From assembly GCA_004557855.1 (NCBI GenBank), contig SFFJ01000012.1:1-46714 (forward strand): a stretch of DNA of 46,714 nucleotides, read 5' to 3'. The stretch comes from Oscillospiraceae bacterium (GTDB taxonomy: Bacteria; Bacillota; Clostridia; Oscillospirales; Ruminococcaceae). A program made the translations under genes and the position numbers. Below, one piece after another: positions 15,616 to 23,294 of the stretch (within the stretch, counting starts at the first letter, position 1; each line of letters opens with the position of its first letter). The notes beneath the pieces are model-generated. The model saw nothing but the letters and a program-made list of their open reading frames with translations. It did not search any database and was not told the DNA's origin.

Positions 15616-16317
15616 TCAAGCCTCGCTATGGTTCCTCCCCAAAAAGCTCTCGATCATCCGGTCGGATTCGTGCGAAAGCGCTTCCTCGGCGGAAAGCCCC
15701 TCCCGGTTCATCCTGGCGGAAATGAGAAACAGAAGTTTCCCCCAGGATGCAGACGACTGCTCTTCCCCGGCGGTCAAAGCCTGCTCCAGCGCCTGACGCA
15801 GCTCGTCATCCGGCCTGTCCGCAGTGCATCCGCCCTTTTCGGCACGGCTGCACAGCTTTTGTGCACGCATAAGCGCCGGCAGTGCCGCAGAGACCTGTCG
15901 CAGCAGGTCCTCCAGCGTATACAGCCCTTTTTCCCGGCGCTTCTGCTGCTCCCATGTTTCCAGCGCCTCCCCCAGATCCGAAGCGCTTTCGCTGCCGAAT
16001 ACGTGGGGGTGCCGGTCGATCATTTTGCGACAGATGCCGCCGCATACATCGTTAAAATCAAAGCGGCCGGTTTCCGCTTCCATTTGGGCATGCAGCACGA
16101 TCTGCAGCAGAACATCCCCCAGCTCCTCCTGCAGTAACACGGGGTCGCTGCGGTCGATCGCCTCAACGGCCTCGTAGGTTTCCTCCAGAAAGTTATTGCG
16201 GATGGAATGATGATCCTGCGCGCGGTCCCATGGGCATCCTTCGGGGCTTCGCAGCATCTCGACGATCTGCACGAGATCCTCACAGCTATAAGAATTCTTC
16301 TCCAAAGGCTTTTGCAT
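15616..16317 (-). CDS. mazG: Nucleoside triphosphate pyrophosphohydrolase MazG
   Basis: MazG hydrolyses (d)NTPs to monophosphates, cleaning unwanted nucleotides. The 233-residue product has the first MazG domain intact: RSPEGCPWDRAQDHHSIRNNFLEETYEAVEAI, then the metal-binding helix pair with QEELGDVLLQIVLHAQMEAE and DVCGGICRKMIDRHPHVFG. The second domain (about 120-225) is weaker but has EALEQALT and ISARMNREGLSAEEAL. It lies 62 bases after the flippase gene, as yabN follows yabM in Bacillus. The Bacillus protein also carries an N-terminal methylase domain, which is absent here. Confidence 0.92.
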   Translation of the reverse strand: MQKPLEKNSYSCEDLVQIVEMLRSPEGCPWDRAQDHHSIRNNFLEETYEAVEAIDRSDPVLLQEELGDVLLQIVLHAQMEAETGRFDFNDVCGGICRKMIDRHPHVFGSESASDLGEALETWEQQKRREKGLYTLEDLLRQVSAALPALMRAQKLCSRAEKGGCTADRPDDELRQALEQALTAGEEQSSASWGKLLFLISARMNREGLSAEEALSHESDRMIESFLGRNHSEA

Positions 16318-16379
16318 TGACCTTACCTGCTTTTCAGATGGTAAAACCCATTTTACAGGAAAAGCCGCATGATTTCAAG

Positions 16380-18050
16380 TTATTTTCTTTTATTCTTGCC
16401 CGAAAAAGCAAGGCATATTTCAGCACTTTTAATAAACTTCAGCCAAAATAACATTGTGAGATACACGACGCCCCCTGCCGCAATCGCCGTAAGCAGTGAA
16501 ATGCCGTTGCCGAAGCGTGAAAAAAGCAGTCGGTAGGTCATCCGTGCGGCGATACAGCACAGCACCGCCGACAGGGCGGGCTTGAGCAGAATACCGGCCC
16601 CCGCAAACGGCCTGCCGACCCGGAACCACCGGCAGGCGCCGAACAGCAGGATGAAGCTGTAACAGAGCAGGCTGCCGTAGGCAACACCGTGGATATTGAG
16701 ATCCGGGCGGGAGACGAGCAGCAGGTTGGTAAGCATTTTAAGGAGGCCGCCGATAAACAGCGCGGCCAGCGGGGTTTTCTCCATGCCGGAGGCCTGCAAG
16801 ATGTTATTAAAGATGCCGGAAAAGGCGATGAGAATGGTGACCAGCCCCATGATGCGCAGCGTAGGGGCGACAATGGCGGCCTCCATGGGCTGATGGGGAT
16901 ATAAAAAGGCAAGGATCTCCCCGGAAAAGGTGAATATGCCCAGCCCTGCCGGGAACGCCACCGCCGCCGTGGTTGCCATTACCGTTTCCACCGAGTGCAG
17001 GAGAGATCGGTCATCGCCGCAGGAGCAGTACCGGGCGATGGCGGGGACGGCGCTCATGCCGATGCCTGCCGTAACAGCCGGGACGAGATTAAAGACCGAG
17101 ACGGCAAGCCCCGAATAGGAGCCGTACAAATATTCCGGCAGCACCTCGGCGCTGACCTCCGGCGGGATACAGCCGCCGTACATCTGCAGAATGGTATCAC
17201 CGCCCCGCAGAACGGCGTTTTTCAGGCAATTCATCACCGAACTTAAATCGATGACGGTGGTGAGATTTGCGCAGAGCGAGGTAAGGGCGATGGGCAGGGC
17301 GATGCGGCATAATTGACCCGCAGCGGCGCCGCTATATCGCCCCCTGCCGTCGATGCGGGTTTTGCGGTACTGCATGCGGATCAGCAAAAGCCCGCAGAGG
17401 GTGCTGAACGAGACCCCCAGCACCGCCCCGGCCGCCGAATATTGCAGGATGCGAAGCTCGATCTGCTGCGGTGTGCCGGGCCACCCAAGCGTGCCTGCTG
17501 CTGCGGATGCCGTAAGATTGCTGTGGATCAGCCATGCGGCGGAAATACCGGCGACTAATTTAACGCAGGCTTCGAGGATCTGGCTTTTGGCGGTGGGGAG
17601 CATATTCTGCCGCCCCTGAAAATACCCGCGGTAGGCCGAAGAAAGACAGGAAAACAGCACCGACGGTGCAATACAGCAGACCGATAACGCCGCCGACGGA
17701 TTGCCGATGAGCCCGGTGAGGGGAGCAGCCCCGAAAAACAGGAGAGCCGCCGAACATGATCCGATGATAAAGAACATCACCCGGGCGGTTTTAAGGATGG
17801 ATGCGGCGGAGCCATTCCCTTCCCCCTGCTGCGAGACCATGCGGGAGACCGCCACCCCCAGCCCCGTCACCGTCATGGAGTAGATGGGGATGAGGACATC
17901 ATAGGCGGAAACAAAGTAGGACATCCCCAACCCGCCCAATATATTTGCCAGCGGGATTTTGAAAAGCGCCCCGACGAATTTTACAATGAGGGTGGAGGCC
18001 GTTAATATGACTGCCCCCTGCACGATGCTTTGTCTACCTGATGGTTTCAT
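16380..18050 (-). CDS. yabM: Polysaccharide/lipid flippase, SpoVB/YabM type (MOP superfamily)
   Basis: The 556-residue integral membrane protein has about 14 hydrophobic helices and the MOP flippase opening (SIVQGAVILTASTLIVKFVGALFKIPLANILGG in context). It belongs with SpoVB/YabM/MurJ-like exporters that flip lipid-linked wall or polysaccharide precursors outward. Because it is followed by mazG and the rqcP region, YabM is the more likely orthologue than SpoVB; both families are very similar and only phylogeny can decide. The Shine-Dalgarno site before the ATG is poor (a G-rich GGGCGGGGGCGA run). Substrate is unproven. Confidence 0.85.
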   Translation of the reverse strand: MKPSGRQSIVQGAVILTASTLIVKFVGALFKIPLANILGGLGMSYFVSAYDVLIPIYSMTVTGLGVAVSRMVSQQGEGNGSAASILKTARVMFFIIGSCSAALLFFGAAPLTGLIGNPSAALSVCCIAPSVLFSCLSSAYRGYFQGRQNMLPTAKSQILEACVKLVAGISAAWLIHSNLTASAAAGTLGWPGTPQQIELRILQYSAAGAVLGVSFSTLCGLLLIRMQYRKTRIDGRGRYSGAAAGQLCRIALPIALTSLCANLTTVIDLSSVMNCLKNAVLRGGDTILQMYGGCIPPEVSAEVLPEYLYGSYSGLAVSVFNLVPAVTAGIGMSAVPAIARYCSCGDDRSLLHSVETVMATTAAVAFPAGLGIFTFSGEILAFLYPHQPMEAAIVAPTLRIMGLVTILIAFSGIFNNILQASGMEKTPLAALFIGGLLKMLTNLLLVSRPDLNIHGVAYGSLLCYSFILLFGACRWFRVGRPFAGAGILLKPALSAVLCCIAARMTYRLLFSRFGNGISLLTAIAAGGVVYLTMLFWLKFIKSAEICLAFSGKNKRK

Positions 18051-18071
18051 TCGCCCCCGCCCCTTCCGCCC

Positions 18072-18111
18072 GAAAAAAGAAAAGCCGAACAGCGCACTTG
18101 CCGTTCGACTT
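18072..18111 (-). terminator. Terminator of the recJ-to-zinc-ribbon operon
   Basis: The minus-strand RNA pairs AAGUCGAACGGC with GCUGUUCGGCUU (12 pairs with a 6-base loop), followed by UUCUUUUUU. It lies just after the zinc-ribbon gene. Confidence 0.85.
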
Positions 18112-18128
18112 CCCCTATCTTTTCTGAC

Positions 18129-18530
18129 TTATTTATTTTCGTCCGCAGGATAGATGGCCTTGCCGCAATAGCTGCAAAAGGCGGCCGTGGAGGGCACCAG
18201 CCGATTGCAGTGCGGGCAGGCTACCATGTGGATCTCGGCCTGCTCCCGCTGCTTTTTGGCGGCGGCGGCTTCCAGGATCACCTTGATGGCGGCAGCGTGC
18301 TCCGCAACGACGCGGGCGGCCTCGGTATTATCGTCGCCCTCCTGCAGCATGGCATAGTACATTTTGCCCAGCGTAAGGTAACAGTCCTCCAGTTCCCGAC
18401 GCTTTTTCATTTCGTCCAGCTTCTGGCGGGAAACATCCACTACCTCGCCGGCGACTTCGCCCACGGCCTTGCCGAGCTGCTTGGCCTTGCCGACAAACTC
18501 ATCCCAACGCATCCGGTTCATTTCATCCAT
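18129..18530 (-). CDS. Helical protein with a C-terminal zinc ribbon
   Basis: The 133-residue product has a long amphipathic helical N-terminus (MDEMNRMRWDEFVGKAKQLGK...) containing DCYLTLGKMYYAML, and ends in a CPHC...CSYC zinc ribbon (CxxC-x10-CxxC). A TTG three codons upstream is rejected because AAGGAG abuts it; the ATG at 18530 has 9-base spacing. It overlaps or nearly touches hemZ and is the last gene of the recJ operon. The same layout occurs in the protein at 32456-32875, suggesting paralogues. Function unknown. Confidence 0.75.
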   Translation of the reverse strand: MDEMNRMRWDEFVGKAKQLGKAVGEVAGEVVDVSRQKLDEMKKRRELEDCYLTLGKMYYAMLQEGDDNTEAARVVAEHAAAIKVILEAAAAKKQREQAEIHMVACPHCNRLVPSTAAFCSYCGKAIYPADENK

Positions 18531-18535
18531 AAACG

Positions 18536-20002
18536 TCAACTCCTTTCGGTCTGTTCGGTATCGTTCAAATGCCCGAGCGGCAGGGCTGCCTTGCGCTCCA
18601 GCATTGTTTGGAAACGGTTGATATACTCGTAGGGGTACTTATAATTGAAGCTGCGGGTGATACGCTGCGGCCCCTGCGGAACCAGCTTTGTGACGCCGCC
18701 CGCCCCCGCTGAAATTATGGTATGCCCGTCATCCATGATATAGACATTGTATTTGCAGGCGAGCCCCGGCAGGGTGTAGCCCACATTCTCCAGCGCCTCC
18801 ACGGTGCCCTTTTGCCGGTACAGGTAGTACGGCAGATAGCCTGCCTGCTCCAGGGTGCTGCGGGAATACTCCACCATTTCCATGGCGGTGCGCCGCTGCG
18901 GGCCCTGCTCCTTCAGGGTGGAGGCGTGCTTGACTGTGAGGGTGTGTACGGTGATATTTTCCGGGTGCAGGGCGATGATCTCATCCAGTGTACGGCAAAA
19001 GGACGCATAGTCATCCCCCGGCAGACCGGCGATAAGATCGACGTTGCGGGCAAAGGAGAATTCCCCCGAAAGACGCCACGCCGACATAAAATCGGCTGTG
19101 GTGTGCCGCCGCCCGATTGTTTCCAGCACCGTATCATTGAGCGTCTGCGGATTGATGCTGATGCGGTTTACCCCGTTTTTCGCCAAAACCATGAGTTTTT
19201 CCCGGGTGATGGTATCGGGGCGCCCCGCTTCTACGGTGAACTCCCCGCAGGCGGAAAGGTCAAAGTCTTTACAGATCTCCTGCAGCAGCAGCTCCATCTG
19301 CGGCGCAGAAAGGGTGGTGGGGGTTCCCCCGCCGATGTAAACGCTGACGACCGAAAGCCCGGCTTCTTTGATCAGGCGCGCGGTGAGCCGGAGCTCCCGC
19401 AGCAGTAAGGGCAGGTATTGCTCCAGCATATCGGCGGCCCGTTCGATGGAATGGGACACAAAGGAGCAGTAGCTGCACCGGGAGGGACAAAACGGGATGG
19501 ACACGTAAAGGCTGATCTTTTCCGGTGAGAGCGCCGATATGATGTCCCGCTGGTTCTGCCATGTTTCAAGGGAAAGCCGTACCCGCTCCGGGCTGACGCC
19601 GTAATCGAGCAGCTTTTGTTCGATCAAGGCTTCGGTCATGCCGGTTTCGGCCATCTGGCGCACCAGCTTGACCGGTCGCACCCCGGTGAGCATCCCCCAC
19701 GGGAGGGTGTGCCCCAGCAGCGTGGTGAGCTGATCATAGATGAGCCGGCAAACGGCCTGCTCGCAGTCGGTGCGGTCGGGGGTGGTGCTTTGTGTGCCTT
19801 CGGCGGTTTTCCCGTCAAAATGGGTTACCACACGGCACAGGCAGCCATCCGGCTGTTCCGAGACGGTAACGGTGATATGGTCGTCGTCCCGGGGCGGTGT
19901 TTCTCCGGGCAGGACGACCGTTACGGGGGATTCTCCCAGCAGCATCCGGGTCAGGCTTTCCACCTCGTAGCGGATGTCCGGGCGATTCAGTTTAACGACC
20001 AT
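18536..20002 (-). CDS. hemZ: Coproporphyrinogen dehydrogenase-like radical SAM protein HemZ
   Basis: The 488-residue product carries the radical SAM [4Fe-4S] motif CPSRCSYC (about residues 176-183 from this start), the glycine-rich GGGTPTTL stretch that holds SAM, and the HemN-type signature around DLIAGLPGDD. HemZ proteins have an added N-terminal region of about 160 residues, present here. It is assigned to oxygen-independent coproporphyrinogen III oxidation, though many Clostridia lack full haem synthesis, so another role is possible. The ATG at 20002 overlaps the MBL gene by 11 bases without a clear ribosome site; an earlier in-frame start is less family-like. Confidence 0.88.
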   Translation of the reverse strand: MVVKLNRPDIRYEVESLTRMLLGESPVTVVLPGETPPRDDDHITVTVSEQPDGCLCRVVTHFDGKTAEGTQSTTPDRTDCEQAVCRLIYDQLTTLLGHTLPWGMLTGVRPVKLVRQMAETGMTEALIEQKLLDYGVSPERVRLSLETWQNQRDIISALSPEKISLYVSIPFCPSRCSYCSFVSHSIERAADMLEQYLPLLLRELRLTARLIKEAGLSVVSVYIGGGTPTTLSAPQMELLLQEICKDFDLSACGEFTVEAGRPDTITREKLMVLAKNGVNRISINPQTLNDTVLETIGRRHTTADFMSAWRLSGEFSFARNVDLIAGLPGDDYASFCRTLDEIIALHPENITVHTLTVKHASTLKEQGPQRRTAMEMVEYSRSTLEQAGYLPYYLYRQKGTVEALENVGYTLPGLACKYNVYIMDDGHTIISAGAGGVTKLVPQGPQRITRSFNYKYPYEYINRFQTMLERKAALPLGHLNDTEQTERS

Positions 20003-20636
20003 ACGCCGCACGGATACGCGCCACAAGGCTGTCGATCCAGGCATACTGATCGAACAGCATACCGTCCTGCTCGTGGCCGGGGTACATATGATAATTGGTC
20101 TTGACGGAGCGCAGGCGGGTCAGGGAATCCACCATGTCCATAAAGTCGCTGCTGTACATATCGGTGCGGCCGCAGCTTTGCACAAACAGGGTGTCGCCGG
20201 TGAATACAGCATCCCCGCAGAAGAAGGTAAGGCAGCCTGCGGTATGCCCGGGAGTCTCCCAGACGGTGAATTCCAGCTCATCCAGCTCGATTTTATCGCC
20301 TTCCTTCAAAAGGCGGTCCGGCGTGAGGGTGACGGCCACACCGGTGGCGGTGAGGCTGTAATTCTTCCGGGGGTCAGCAAGCAGGTCGGCTTCCTTTGCG
20401 GCGGCCATCAGCTGAATATCCGGGTAACGCTCTTTCAGCCCCGGTACGGCGCTGCAATGGTCGTAGTGGCCGTGGGTGAGCAGAATCATTTTGGGGGTAA
20501 GGCCGTTTTGCTCGATGGCGTTTATGATGGTCTCCGGCTCCATGCCGGGATCGATAACGGCGCAGTTGCCCTTTTCACTGGCGACGAGATAACAATTCGA
20601 TGCAAAGCAGTGCATCGGTACGCTGATCACTTTCAT
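19992..20636 (-). CDS. MBL-fold metal-dependent hydrolase
   Basis: The 214-residue product has the metallo-beta-lactamase metal site THGHYDHC (HxHxDH) near residue 54, a second His in ETPGHTAGC, an Asp in FTGDTLF, and a C-terminal YPGHEQ His. It is of the YcbL/glyoxalase-II-like group. The locus rel-dtd-MBL-hemZ is common in Clostridia. AAGGAG lies 9 bases before the ATG. The substrate cannot be told from sequence; a thioesterase or detoxifying hydrolase is most likely. Confidence 0.88.
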   Translation of the reverse strand: MKVISVPMHCFASNCYLVASEKGNCAVIDPGMEPETIINAIEQNGLTPKMILLTHGHYDHCSAVPGLKERYPDIQLMAAAKEADLLADPRKNYSLTATGVAVTLTPDRLLKEGDKIELDELEFTVWETPGHTAGCLTFFCGDAVFTGDTLFVQSCGRTDMYSSDFMDMVDSLTRLRSVKTNYHMYPGHEQDGMLFDQYAWIDSLVARIRAAYGR

Positions 20637-20651
20637 TTTGAGTTGCTCCTT

Positions 20652-21119
20652 TTATTTTTCCACCCGGCCGGTCCGCATTTCCTCGGTATCGAGGATCAGC
20701 GTTACCGGCCCGTCATTGACTAAAGATACCGCCATATCGGCGCCGAATTCGCCGGTTTCCACGTGCAGGTCATGATCCCGCAGTTCCGCCACAAAGCGTT
20801 CGTACAGCGGAATGGCTGTTTCCGGCCGTGCTGCCGCAATAAACGAGGGGCGCTTGCCCTTGCGGCAGTCGCCGTACAGCGTGAACTGCGATACCACCAG
20901 CACCTCCCCCGCCACATCCTGAAGCGAGAGGTTCATCTTATCATTTTCATCGGTGAAAACCCGCAGGCCGGCACATTTTTCGGCAAGATAGGCGCATAGC
21001 TCCGGGGTGTCGTCCCCGGTGATGCCCAAAAGGATCAAAAAGCCTTTCCCGATGGCACCGACCGTTTTACCGGCGATGGAAACCGACGCTTCACTGACCC
21101 TTTGTACAACTGCCCTCAT
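20652..21119 (-). CDS. dtd: D-aminoacyl-tRNA deacylase
   Basis: The 155-residue enzyme removes D-amino acids (and glycine) mischarged on tRNA. The family motifs SQFTLYGD (substrate pocket, with the catalytic Thr) and the GPVT-type NDGPVTLILDT near the C-terminus are intact, and the start MRAVVQRVSEASVSI is canonical. Length is normal. It overlaps the rel stop by four bases (ATGA), giving translational coupling. Confidence 0.96.
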   Translation of the reverse strand: MRAVVQRVSEASVSIAGKTVGAIGKGFLILLGITGDDTPELCAYLAEKCAGLRVFTDENDKMNLSLQDVAGEVLVVSQFTLYGDCRKGKRPSFIAAARPETAIPLYERFVAELRDHDLHVETGEFGADMAVSLVNDGPVTLILDTEEMRTGRVEK

Positions 21120-23287
21120 GAAAGCACCGCCCTTTTTACCGAAGATACGCCGGGGATCCGGCTTAAATTATTGATGATGGTCTGAAGCTGGTTCAGATCG
21201 CTGATGCCGATGGAAACCTGAATACTGGTCTGCCCGGTTTTCAGCTCCTTGGCCATCACCGAATGGATGGGCACCCGCATATTGCCCAGCTGCACGCTGA
21301 CATCCGCCAGAATACCGATGCGGTCGGAGGCGAGAATATCCAGCGTGGATTTGAAGGTTTCCTTGACCTTGCTGGCCCACGTGGCCTTGACCCAACGCTC
21401 CGGGTCCTCCCCGCGGCGGCGGGCGTTTACCACGTTGGCGCAATCGCATTTATGGATGGAAACGCCGAACCCGCGGGTGATAAATCCGACGATCTCATCG
21501 CCGGGCAGCGGGTTGCAGCACCGGGCAAATTTGATGAGACAGCCCTCCAACCCCTCCACAATGACGCCGTTGGAGGCCTTTTGCGAGGACTTTTTGACGG
21601 TCGGGGCAAGTGTCTGCTCGGTCTTGCGGTACAGGCGGATGAAATCATCCTTGATGCGGGGCATGATCTTTTCCAGCGAGACGCCGCCGTAACCGATGGA
21701 GGCGTAGAAATCATCCACGGTATTGTATTTCTGCCGGGCGGCGATATCGGCAATGAACTTTTCCCGTTCCTCGGCCGGCGGAGCGATGAGATTACGGCGC
21801 ATTTCCTTTTCGAGTGCAAGCTTGCCCTCGGCAACGTTTTCTTCCCGCTTTTCTTTTTTGAACCAGGAACGGATCTTATTGCGGGCCTCGCTCGTCTTGA
21901 CGAATTTAAGCCAATCGCGGCTGGGGCCGTTGCTTTGCGTGGTGGAGGTGATGATCTCCACGATCATGCCGGTTTTTACTTTGTAATCAAGCGAAACGAT
22001 GCGGCCGTCCACCTTGGCGCCGATCATTTTATTACCGACCTCGGAGTGGATGGCATAGGCGAAATCCACCACGGTGGAGCCCTGTGGCAGACGGATGACG
22101 TCCCCGCGGGGGGTAAAGACGAAAACCTCCTCCGGGGCGATGTCGGTCTTGATGGATTTGACGATATCCTCTACATCGTCGGAGTCCTTCTGGGACTCCA
22201 ATAGCTGCCGGATCCACGCCAGACGCTCATCAAGGGCGTCCTTACCCTCCATGCCGATCTTGTACTTCCAGTGTGCCGCAACGCCGTATTCCGCCGTGTA
22301 GTGCATATCCCACGTGCGGATCTGCACCTCAAAGGGCACGCCCTCCTTATCCAGTACGGTGGTGTGCAGCGACTGGTACATATTCTGCTTGGGGGTGGAA
22401 ATGTAGTCCTTGAAGCGGTTGGGAATGGGCCGGAGCATATCGTGGATGATACCGAGAATGTTGTAGCACTCCAGTACCGTATCCACTATAATGCGGACGG
22501 CGTAGATATCGTAGATTTCATCGAAGGAACGGCCCTGGATATACATCTTGCGGTAGATGCCGTAGATGCTCTTGACCCGGCCGTCGATCTGCGCGGTCAC
22601 ATGCTCCGACTCCAGGCGGGCCTGAATGCGCTTGATGATGTTCTTGAGAAAAGCCTCCCGGTCCTCCTTGCGCAGGGCCAGCTGCTGTTCGATTTCGTGG
22701 TAGGCCACGGGGTCAAGGTGCTTTAAGGAGAGGTCCTCCAGCTCCTCCTTGACGCTGCGAATTCCCAGGCGGTGCGCCAGCGGGGCATAGATCTCCATGG
22801 TTTCCAGCGATTTGACCCGCTGCTTTTCGGGGATGCGGAAATCCAGCGTGCGCATATTGTGCAGGCGGTCCGCCAGCTTGATGATGACTACCCGGACATC
22901 CTTGGCCATGGCCAGCAGCATTTTACGGACATTTTCCGCCTGCTGCTCCGCCCGGCTGGAATACGGGATATTGGCGAGCTTGGTGACACCGTCCACCAGC
23001 TCCGCTACATCGGCGCCGAACTGCTTTTCGATGTCCTCCAGCGTGACGGAGGTATCCTCCACCACATCGTGCAAAAGCGCGCCGATGATGGTATCGGAAT
23101 CCATGCCGAGCCCTACCAGTATGACGGCGACTGCAATGGGGTGAGAGATGTACGGATCGCCGGAGGAGCGTACCTGACCCTCATGCGCCTTTTTCGCCAG
23201 CTCGTAGGCCGCTTCGATCCGGGGCAGGTCGTATGATTTATTCGATTTTTCAATGGCTTCCGCCAGCTGTGCATATAAAGCGTCCAT
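21116..23287 (-). CDS. rel: Bifunctional (p)ppGpp synthetase/hydrolase Rel
   Basis: The 723-residue cytosolic enzyme makes and degrades the stringent-response alarmone (p)ppGpp. Domains in order: HD hydrolase with ALLHDVVEDT (about 67-76); synthetase with the RFKD motif before YISTPKQNMYQSLHT, which marks bifunctional Rel rather than synthetase-only RelA; TGS (VFTPRGDVIRLPQGST); zinc-finger/helical part with FARCCNPLPGDEIVG; and C-terminal ACT. Length is typical. The gene begins 7 bases after recJ. It is encoded in the recJ-rel-dtd operon, common to Clostridia. Confidence 0.96.
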   Translation of the reverse strand: MDALYAQLAEAIEKSNKSYDLPRIEAAYELAKKAHEGQVRSSGDPYISHPIAVAVILVGLGMDSDTIIGALLHDVVEDTSVTLEDIEKQFGADVAELVDGVTKLANIPYSSRAEQQAENVRKMLLAMAKDVRVVIIKLADRLHNMRTLDFRIPEKQRVKSLETMEIYAPLAHRLGIRSVKEELEDLSLKHLDPVAYHEIEQQLALRKEDREAFLKNIIKRIQARLESEHVTAQIDGRVKSIYGIYRKMYIQGRSFDEIYDIYAVRIIVDTVLECYNILGIIHDMLRPIPNRFKDYISTPKQNMYQSLHTTVLDKEGVPFEVQIRTWDMHYTAEYGVAAHWKYKIGMEGKDALDERLAWIRQLLESQKDSDDVEDIVKSIKTDIAPEEVFVFTPRGDVIRLPQGSTVVDFAYAIHSEVGNKMIGAKVDGRIVSLDYKVKTGMIVEIITSTTQSNGPSRDWLKFVKTSEARNKIRSWFKKEKREENVAEGKLALEKEMRRNLIAPPAEEREKFIADIAARQKYNTVDDFYASIGYGGVSLEKIMPRIKDDFIRLYRKTEQTLAPTVKKSSQKASNGVIVEGLEGCLIKFARCCNPLPGDEIVGFITRGFGVSIHKCDCANVVNARRRGEDPERWVKATWASKVKETFKSTLDILASDRIGILADVSVQLGNMRVPIHSVMAKELKTGQTSIQVSIGISDLNQLQTIINNLSRIPGVSSVKRAVLS

Positions 23288-23294
23288 CGCTCAC

